DNA from: Acidovorax sp. 210-6
GTDB lineage: Bacteria; Pseudomonadota; Gammaproteobacteria; Burkholderiales; Burkholderiaceae_C
Direction: 5' to 3'
Length of the DNA: 64,000 nt
Assembly: GCF_010020825.1 (NCBI RefSeq)
Contig: NZ_JAACJE010000001.1
Coordinates: 186,001-250,000, forward strand
Positions within the stretch are counted from its first letter, which is position 1. Each line of letters begins with the position of its first letter. The position numbers and the translations under genes were made by a program. Shown here in pieces: positions 58,431 to 64,000 of this stretch. The notes beneath the pieces were generated by a model that was not told the DNA's origin, searched no databases, and saw nothing but the letters and a program-made list of their open reading frames with translations.

Positions 58431-59075
58431 ATGTCCGAGCCCACGCTCCTTGTCGCTGACGACCACCCTCTGTTCCGCGCTGCCGTGTTGCATGTGCTGC
58501 GCGAACGCCTGCCCCAGTACCGCACGCTGGAGGCTGCCAGCGCCGCCACGCTGGGGCAGGCCTTGCAGGAACACCCGGAGGTGGAGCTGGTGTTGCTGGA
58601 TCTGAGCATGCCCGGTACGCGCGGCTTTTCGGCCTTGCTGCATGTGCGCGGCGAGTACCCGGAGCTGCCTGTGGTCATCATCTCGTCCAACGACCACCCG
58701 CGTGTGATTCGCCGTGCACAGCAGTTTGGCGCCGCCGGTTTCATCCCCAAGTCTGCGCCCGCGGAGGCCATGGGCGAAGCCATTGCCGCGGTACTGGACG
58801 GCGGCAGCTGGTTTCCACCCATGGCGTCCGAGCGCTCTGAAGCCGACGCTGAGCTCGCAGCACGCCTGGCGCAGCTCACGCCCCAGCAGTTCCGCGTGCT
58901 GCTGTGCCTGGCCGATGGCCTGCTCAACAAACAGATCGCCGCAGAACTGGGCCTGGCCGAAAACACCGTGAAAGTGCACGTCACCGCCATTCTGAAAAAG
59001 CTGGAGTGCTACAGCCGCACCCAGGCTGCGGTGCTGGTCAAGAGCCTGGAGGCGGAGGACGGTGCGACGGGTTGA
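58431..59075 (+). CDS. LuxR/NarL-family response regulator
   Basis: 214 residues. The receiver domain has acidic DDHPLF at the start, the phosphorylated Asp at about residue 56 in LLDLSMPG, and a Lys in PKSAP. A LuxR helix-turn-helix (about 150-210) has LCLADGLLNKQIAAELGLAENTVKVHV. CAGACT ends 6 nt before the ATG 58431. Convergent with the hybrid kinase (106 nt apart, repeat between), which is its likely partner. Target genes are probably dctA and glcB, by context. Confidence 0.88.
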   Translation: MSEPTLLVADDHPLFRAAVLHVLRERLPQYRTLEAASAATLGQALQEHPEVELVLLDLSMPGTRGFSALLHVRGEYPELPVVIISSNDHPRVIRRAQQFGAAGFIPKSAPAEAMGEAIAAVLDGGSWFPPMASERSEADAELAARLAQLTPQQFRVLLCLADGLLNKQIAAELGLAENTVKVHVTAILKKLECYSRTQAAVLVKSLEAEDGATG

Positions 59076-59103
59076 TGGTGGGGTGGTTGAGAATGTCTTT
59101 TTA

Positions 59104-59161
59104 TAAAAAGATGCTCTAGCGCTTATCAATAAAGCGCTAGTAGCTATAAAAATAATAGCAT
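59104..59161. repeat. Interspersed palindromic repeat, intergenic copy (forward, best preserved)
   Basis: AAAAAGATGCTCTAGCGCTT, ATCAATAAAGCGCTAGTAGC, TATAAAAATAATAGC. The AGCGCTT and AAGCGCT arms and the GCTAT/ATAGC pair are all intact. It lies between the convergent response regulator and sensor kinase genes. Confidence 0.85.
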
Positions 59162-59181
59162 TTGTACGCTTCGAAAGCGCC

Positions 59182-61860
59182 TTAGCGCATCCGCAGCAAG
59201 GTTTGGCTGACCAGGGCCCGCAGCGCGGGCGCACGCACCGGCTTGGCCAGAAAGCCCCAGCCGCGCTCGGCGGCCTGGCGGCGCAGGGTGGCGTCGCGTT
59301 CGGCGGTGACCAGGATCACGGCGGGGCTCTGGCCCCAGCGCTGGCACAGCTCAGCGAAAACATCCGGGCCGAGGTGGCCTGCGCCCAGATGCACATCCAG
59401 CAGCACCAACTGGGGCGCCTGGCCTGGGCGGGCGTGCTCCAGCGCCTGTCGTGCACCACCGGCCAGCGGTACCGCGCAGCCCCAACGCTGCAGCAAGGCC
59501 TGGGTGGCAGCGCAGGTGGGGCCATCGTCTTCGATCACCCAGGCGCTGTGGCCCTGCAGCGGGGCGTCGTCGGGCGAATGGAGTGCGTTCGTCGCGGGCG
59601 CAGCCGGCTGTACCGCGGCGGCGTCACCCAGCGGCACGCAGACCCAGAACACGCTGCCGCGCCCCAGCTGCGAGCGCAGGCCGATTTCATGCCCCAGCAG
59701 GCGGCCCAGCCGCTCCACGATGGCCAAGCCCAGGCCGGCGCCCCGGTCATCGGCGCGGCCCTCGTCCAGGCGGCGGAATTCTTCGAAGATCTCGCGCTGC
59801 AGCGCCTCGGGGATGCCGGGGCCCTGGTCGTGCACCTCGATGCGCAGGTGCTCCCCCTCTGGGCGGCAGACCCGACGGCAGCCCACCACGATGCGGCCCC
59901 GGCGGCTGTAGCGGATGGCGTTGGAGACGAAGTTCTGCAGGATGCGGCGCAGAAGGTTTTCATCGGTGCGCACCACGGCGCGCGTGGGCACGCAGCGCAG
60001 GCTCAGGCCCTGGCTTTCGGCCAGCACGCCGAAGTTGTGGCTCAAGACCTGCAACAGCGGCCCCAGCGGCACGTCGCGGATGTGCACGTCGAGCTGGCCC
60101 GATTCCATGCGCGAAATGTCGAGCAGACTGTTGAGGATGGCGTCCTGCGCGGCCAGCGCGCCTTCAATGCTGTCGGCGGTGTGCCGCCCGGCCTCGTCGT
60201 GCAAATGGCTGCGCAGCAGCGAGGTGAACATGCGCGCCGCGTTCAGGGGCTGCAACAGGTCGTGCACGGCGGCCGCCACAAAGCGGGTCTTGGAGCGGTT
60301 GGCGCGCTCGGCCTCGCGCCGGGCGGCGTCCAGATCGCGCGTTCGGTCCGACACGCGCTGCTCCAGTGCATCGGCCAGTGAGCGCAGTTCGCGCGCCGCG
60401 TTCTTGTAGCTCGTGATGTCAGCATAGCTGGTGACGAACCCGCCTTCGGGCAGCGGGTTCCCCCGGATCTCCAGCACGGTGCCGTCGTCCTTGGCGCTTT
60501 CGTGCAGGTGGGGTGTGCCGCTGCGCAGGTGGGCCAGGCGTCGCTCGATGGCGTCCTCCACCGGGCCGGGGCCCAGCAGCCCCCGGCGTGCGTTGTGGCG
60601 CAGCAGGTCGGCGATGGGGCGGCCCACCTGCATCAGGTCGGCCGGAAAGCGGAACAGCTGCACATAGCGCGAGTTCCAGGCCACCAGCCGGAGGTCGGCG
60701 TCGATGATGACCACCCCCTGGGGCAGATGCTCCAGGCTGCGCGAGAGGCCCTTGTCCGTCTGCTCGGCGGCCTGTTGCGCTGCCTGAACGATGCCGTCCT
60801 GCGCGGTGCGCAGTTCCTGGGCGTGTTGCTGCAGCACGGTCTCCAGCTCCTGGCGGCTGCGTTGGCGCAAGCGATCCAGGCGCTGGCGCTGGCGCACAAA
60901 GAGCACCAGCAGCGAGAGCGCCAGCCAGCCGCCAGCGCCCGAGGCTGCGGCCCAGCGACTGTCGGTCAGGCTGCTGTGCGTTGCATGCACCAGGTGCAGT
61001 TGCCACGGGGTGCCGGGCAAGGGCTGGGTTTGCCACAGCACGCGGCCTGCGGGCGTGGGCATGTCGGAGGTCGGCTGCAGGCGCACCAGGCGGCCGCCGT
61101 TGTCCATATGGTCGTCCACGCGCAGGTCCAGGGGGCGCAAAGGCTGATCGGAATACTGGCGGGTGGCGTTCAGTTCGCGCCGCTGGTCGTCGTCCAGCGG
61201 CTCCAGCAGTCGGTACCGCCAGGCATCCTGGCTGGCAAGAAAGACAACGCCATAGGCGTCAGAGGCGAGCACGATATCGGGTGTCTGCAACCATTCGCGC
61301 TCCAGCTCCTGCAGCGCAATCTTGATGGCCACCAGTCCCAGGATCTGGCCGCTGTCGTCGCGGATGGCCTGCGACAGAAAGTAGCCTGGCTCCCCGGTGG
61401 TCACGCCAATGCCGTAAAAACTGCCACGCCCCTGGGCCAGTGCCTGCTGCACATAGGGGCGAAAACTGTAGTCCTGCCCCACGTTGCTGGTCGTGGAGCG
61501 CCAGTTGCTGGCGGCCACGGCCATGCCGCGGCGGTCGAGCAGGGTGAGGGTGGAGGACTGGCTGGCGCCGTTGGCCTGCTCCAGTTTGCGGTTGAGCTGC
61601 TCCACCTCTGCCGGGCGCAAGGGGCGGCGCAGGGCGTCTTGCAGCTGCGCGTCCAAGGCCAGCACTTCGGGCAGCGTGCGGTAGCGGTCAATGCGCTGGG
61701 CCAGCGTTTGTCCATACAGGGCCAGCTGGCGCTGCACGCTTTCGCTCTCGTCATGCAAAGACCTTTGCCAGGCCCACTGACTGGCCGCCCACATGCTGAG
61801 CACCGTGCCCACAAGCAGGGTGAACAGCGTCCAGAACTGGCGAAGGCGGGGCATGGGCAT
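59182..61860 (-). CDS. Hybrid sensor histidine kinase (dCache-PAS-HK-receiver)
   Basis: 892 residues. A first membrane helix (about 10-30), then a periplasmic Cache-like domain to about 300 with SFRPYVQQALAQGRGSFYGI as in DctB/DctS-type dicarboxylate sensors, and a second helix (about 306-328). A coiled coil and PAS domain (QGVVIIDADLRLVAWNSRYV, about 380-490) follow. The H-box AVHDLLQPLNAARMF carries the His near 534, and the ATPase domain has DQGPGIPEAL and GAGLGLAIV. A C-terminal receiver has the Asp near 821 in LLDVHLG. It probably senses C4-dicarboxylates and relays to the regulator at 58431. Divergent from dctA. Confidence 0.9.
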   Translation of the reverse strand: MPMPRLRQFWTLFTLLVGTVLSMWAASQWAWQRSLHDESESVQRQLALYGQTLAQRIDRYRTLPEVLALDAQLQDALRRPLRPAEVEQLNRKLEQANGASQSSTLTLLDRRGMAVAASNWRSTTSNVGQDYSFRPYVQQALAQGRGSFYGIGVTTGEPGYFLSQAIRDDSGQILGLVAIKIALQELEREWLQTPDIVLASDAYGVVFLASQDAWRYRLLEPLDDDQRRELNATRQYSDQPLRPLDLRVDDHMDNGGRLVRLQPTSDMPTPAGRVLWQTQPLPGTPWQLHLVHATHSSLTDSRWAAASGAGGWLALSLLVLFVRQRQRLDRLRQRSRQELETVLQQHAQELRTAQDGIVQAAQQAAEQTDKGLSRSLEHLPQGVVIIDADLRLVAWNSRYVQLFRFPADLMQVGRPIADLLRHNARRGLLGPGPVEDAIERRLAHLRSGTPHLHESAKDDGTVLEIRGNPLPEGGFVTSYADITSYKNAARELRSLADALEQRVSDRTRDLDAARREAERANRSKTRFVAAAVHDLLQPLNAARMFTSLLRSHLHDEAGRHTADSIEGALAAQDAILNSLLDISRMESGQLDVHIRDVPLGPLLQVLSHNFGVLAESQGLSLRCVPTRAVVRTDENLLRRILQNFVSNAIRYSRRGRIVVGCRRVCRPEGEHLRIEVHDQGPGIPEALQREIFEEFRRLDEGRADDRGAGLGLAIVERLGRLLGHEIGLRSQLGRGSVFWVCVPLGDAAAVQPAAPATNALHSPDDAPLQGHSAWVIEDDGPTCAATQALLQRWGCAVPLAGGARQALEHARPGQAPQLVLLDVHLGAGHLGPDVFAELCQRWGQSPAVILVTAERDATLRRQAAERGWGFLAKPVRAPALRALVSQTLLRMR

Positions 61861-61938
61861 GGCAGGAAGGCAGGCTTGTCACACGGTGGTGGGGCCACGC
61901 GGGTGCGGTGGCGAGTGTGCCGGATTCATCTGGAAACT

Positions 61939-61951
61939 AGGGGATTACCCT
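61939..61951. promoter_or_regulatory. Possible operator between the sensor kinase and dctA
   Basis: AGGGGATTACCCT: an AGGG/CCCT inverted repeat with 5 nt centre, in the 231-nt divergent region of the kinase and dctA. LuxR-type regulators bind such short inverted repeats, so it is a candidate site for the regulator at 58431. Confidence 0.35.
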
Positions 61952-62091
61952 GATTGGGCGCGCGTGATCTCCTCTGACGCCCTGTCGGACTAATACCAAT
62001 AGGTTATCGGCACAAACGCATCGCAGCGGTACAAACGGCACCCTTGATGCACCACCGGCGGTGCAGCCCCGCGAATCCTGGAGATCTACCC

Positions 62092-63453
62092 ATGCACACC
62101 CATTCCGCCCCCGCAGCGTCCACCTTGAAGCTGCCTTTTTACCGGCAGCTGTACTTTCAGGTGGTACTGGCCATTGTCCTGGGCGTCTTGCTGGGCCATT
62201 TTGAGCCTGCCTACGGCGAGGCGCTCAAGCCTCTGGGCGATGCCTTCATCAAGCTGGTGAAGATGATCATCGCCCCGGTGATCTTCCTGACCATTGTGAC
62301 CGGCATTGCAGGCATGTCGCAGTTGAGCACCGTGGGCCGTGTGTTTGGCAAGGCCATGGCGTATTTCCTGTTCTTCTCCACGCTGGCATTGGTGGTGGGG
62401 CTGGTGGTGGCCAACGTGGTGCAGCCCGGCGCGGGCATGAACATCAACCCGGCCGACCTGGACCAGACTGCCGTGAAGGGCTACGTGGCCAAGTCGCACG
62501 AGATGACGCTGACCGGCTTTGCGTTGGACATCATTCCCAAGACGCTGGTCAGCCCCTTCGTGGGCGACAACATCCTGCAGGTGTTGCTGGTGGCGGTGCT
62601 GTTCGGCATTGGCCTGGCCATGGTGGGTGAGCCGGGCCGCCCCGTGCTGAACTTTCTTGAAGCCCTGACCACCCCGGTGTTCAAGGTGGTGGGCCTGGTC
62701 ATGAAGGCGGCGCCCCTGGGCGCGTTTGGTGCCATGGCCTTCACCATCGGCAAGTTCGGCCTGGGTTCGCTGGTCAACCTGGCGTGGCTCGTGGGCTCGT
62801 TCTACATCACCTCGCTGCTGTTTGTGGTTGTCATCCTGGGCTTTGTCAGCCGCCTGTGCGGTTTCTCGGTGCTCAAGCTGTGTCGCTACCTCAAGGCCGA
62901 GCTGATGCTGGTGCTGGGCACCTCGTCGTCGGAGTCGGCCCTGCCTTCGCTGATGGAGAAGATGGAAAAGGCCGGTTGCAGCAAGTCGGTGGTGGGCCTG
63001 GTGGTCCCCACGGGCTATTCGTTCAACCTGGACGGCACCAACATCTACATGACGCTGGCGGCGTTGTTCATCGCCCAGGCCACCAATACCGAACTGACGC
63101 TGGGCCACCAGATCATGTTGCTGCTGGTGGCGATGCTGTCGTCCAAGGGCGCTGCGGGCGTGACGGGCGCGGGCTTCATCACCCTCGCTGCCACCCTGGC
63201 CGTGGTGCCCGAAGTGCCGGTGGCCGGCATGGCGCTGATTCTGGGCGTGGACCGCTTCATGAGCGAATGCCGTTCGCTGACCAATTTCATCGGCAATGCG
63301 GTCGCCACGGTGGTGGTTTCGCGCTGGGAAAACGCGCTGGACCCTGCGTGCCTGGAAGCTGCGCTCAACGGCCACCTGTCGCCCGTGCCCGCAGTGGCCG
63401 AGGCTGCCCCTGCCGAAGTACCCGCAGTCGCCGCAGCTCGCGCGGCGGTCTGA
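62092..63453 (+). CDS. dctA: C4-dicarboxylate transport protein DctA
   Basis: 453 residues with about eight membrane helices and two re-entrant loops. Motifs include [20 protein letters not shown], the [14 protein letters not shown] loop, and [20 protein letters not shown]. It is a proton/sodium symporter for succinate, fumarate, malate. The start ATG 62092 has TGGAGA upstream; the longer frame from 62044 is less likely. The Ala/Pro-rich tail after residue 430 is variable in the family. Regulated probably by the adjacent two-component pair. Confidence 0.96.
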   Translation: MHTHSAPAASTLKLPFYRQLYFQVVLAIVLGVLLGHFEPAYGEALKPLGDAFIKLVKMIIAPVIFLTIVTGIAGMSQLSTVGRVFGKAMAYFLFFSTLALVVGLVVANVVQPGAGMNINPADLDQTAVKGYVAKSHEMTLTGFALDIIPKTLVSPFVGDNILQVLLVAVLFGIGLAMVGEPGRPVLNFLEALTTPVFKVVGLVMKAAPLGAFGAMAFTIGKFGLGSLVNLAWLVGSFYITSLLFVVVILGFVSRLCGFSVLKLCRYLKAELMLVLGTSSSESALPSLMEKMEKAGCSKSVVGLVVPTGYSFNLDGTNIYMTLAALFIAQATNTELTLGHQIMLLLVAMLSSKGAAGVTGAGFITLAATLAVVPEVPVAGMALILGVDRFMSECRSLTNFIGNAVATVVVSRWENALDPACLEAALNGHLSPVPAVAEAAPAEVPAVAAARAAV

Positions 63454-63459
63454 TCCCCT

Positions 63460-63485
63460 GGCCGCCCAGGCTCTCATGGGCGGCC
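63460..63485 (+). terminator. Hairpin after dctA
   Basis: GGCCGCCCA pairs perfectly with TGGGCGGCC around an 8-nt loop, 7 nt after the stop. No T-run, so confidence as a terminator is moderate. Confidence 0.5.
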
Positions 63486-63544
63486 AAGACCTTCGGGTCT
63501 GCGCCGCAGTGCGGTGTTGCGGCACCGTGGAATTCCTCAGGATT

Positions 63545-63628
63545 TGTAGAGCAAAATGCTATACAAATCATAGCTACTGGCGCTTGTTGTACAGGCGCTG
63601 GATGCTGATTTTTCTTGAAAAATCTGGC
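63545..63628. repeat. Interspersed palindromic repeat, intergenic copy (reverse)
   Basis: AAATGCTATACAAATCATAGC, then TGGCGCTTGTTGTACAGGCGC, then TGATTTTTC...AAAAATCTGGCC. Located between dctA and the LysR gene. Confidence 0.75.
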
Positions 63629-63688
63629 CATCGGCAGCGTGGGGGCTCCACGGCGTGGGGGCGCACTTTGTCCCGATAATTCCCCCCC

Positions 63689-64000
63689 ATGGACAAGCTC
63701 AAGGCCTTCGAGTCTTTCGTGTCGGTGGCCACGCGCGGCAGCCTGACGGCAGCGGCGCGCGCCGAGGGCGTGGCGCCCGCCATCATGGGGCGGCGGCTCG
63801 ATGCGCTGGAGGAGCACCTGGGCGTCAAGCTCCTGGTGCGCACCACGCGGCGCATCAGCCTCACGCACGAAGGCGCCGCCTTCCTCGAAGACTGCCAGCG
63901 CCTGCTGGCCGACGTGGCCAACGCCGAGGCCAGCGTGTCGGCCGGGGGCGTGCGGGCCAACGGCCATTTGCGCGTCACGGCCCCGGCAGGCTTTGGGCGC
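63689..64000 (+). CDS. LysR-family transcriptional regulator, N-terminal part (cut by window end)
   Basis: 104 residues visible. The winged helix-turn-helix runs from MDKLKAFESFVSVATRGSLT through VAPAIMGRRLDALEEHLGVK to LLVRTTRRISLTHEG, the standard LysR DNA-binding domain. The effector domain is beyond the window. GATAAT (63675-63680) ends 8 nt before the ATG and there is no ribosome-binding site. Its targets cannot be inferred. Confidence 0.92.
   Translation, partial: MDKLKAFESFVSVATRGSLTAAARAEGVAPAIMGRRLDALEEHLGVKLLVRTTRRISLTHEGAAFLEDCQRLLADVANAEASVSAGGVRANGHLRVTAPAGFGR

Overview
The window comes from a GC-rich betaproteobacterium. The 16S rRNA sequence, the tRNA-Ile/tRNA-Ala rRNA spacer, the synteny (tsaB-rimI-uracil glycosylase; hpf-ptsN-hprK; fur/bamE-dapB; leuS-lptE) and a recurring short palindromic repeat all point to the family Comamonadaceae, probably an Acidovorax-like organism. 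Almost all of it is ordinary chromosome. No phage, plasmid, CRISPR array or defence island is visible. The only complete mobile element is one IS3-family insertion sequence.

Layout, part 1 (1-26 kb). The first part holds the end of the membrane transhydrogenase genes (pntA, pntB), fadD, a methylthioadenosine/SAH nucleosidase, corA on the opposite strand, and a translationally coupled tsaB-rimI-uracil-glycosylase-like operon. Then comes an envelope and hydrolase block at 8.3-16.9 kb: two paralogous alpha/beta-hydrolase lipoproteins, an OmpW porin, a GMC oxidoreductase coupled to a small unknown protein, a PBP4-type peptidase, a SemiSWEET transporter and an SGNH-like lipoprotein. Purine and t6A genes follow (sua5, purK, purE, purC) with a thioredoxin-like chaperone, an RHH protein and a PfpI protein. 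After these come hpf-ptsN-hprK and the back-to-back pair fur and bamE, with dapB behind bamE.

Layout, part 2 (27-47.6 kb). An exbB/exbD pair leads into leuS-lptE. In related genomes lptE is normally followed by holA. Here a block on the other strand (two overlapping diguanylate cyclases, then arginase and ornithine cyclodeaminase) lies between them. After holA come proA, the potassium uptake genes trkA, trkH and kup, a BenE-like transporter, and the glutathione genes gshA and gshB, which are separated by the transporters.

Layout, part 3 (47.6-64 kb). A complete rRNA operon (16S, tRNA-Ile, tRNA-Ala, 23S, 5S) is preceded by three tandem promoter-like modules. Beyond it lie a class II glutamine amidotransferase, the IS3-family element inserted in the last codons of a small cysteine-rich gene, malate synthase G, a LuxR-type response regulator, a hybrid sensor kinase, the C4-dicarboxylate carrier dctA, and the start of a LysR regulator cut by the window edge. 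Malate synthase, the two-component pair and dctA look like a C4-dicarboxylate/glyoxylate module.

Main observations: a palindromic repeat with about ten copies, six at gene 3' ends (supplying stop codons in one case) and four read through inside essential or central genes; a set of genes whose -10-like elements sit 6-8 nt before the start codon, suggesting leaderless mRNAs; three rRNA promoters sharing the same initially transcribed sequence at identical spacing; an IS insertion whose pre-insertion reading frame can be reconstructed; and two proteins of enzyme families that seem to have lost catalytic residues. I did not find a clearly new multi-gene system. The best candidate for undescribed function is the coupled pair at 10561-12629.
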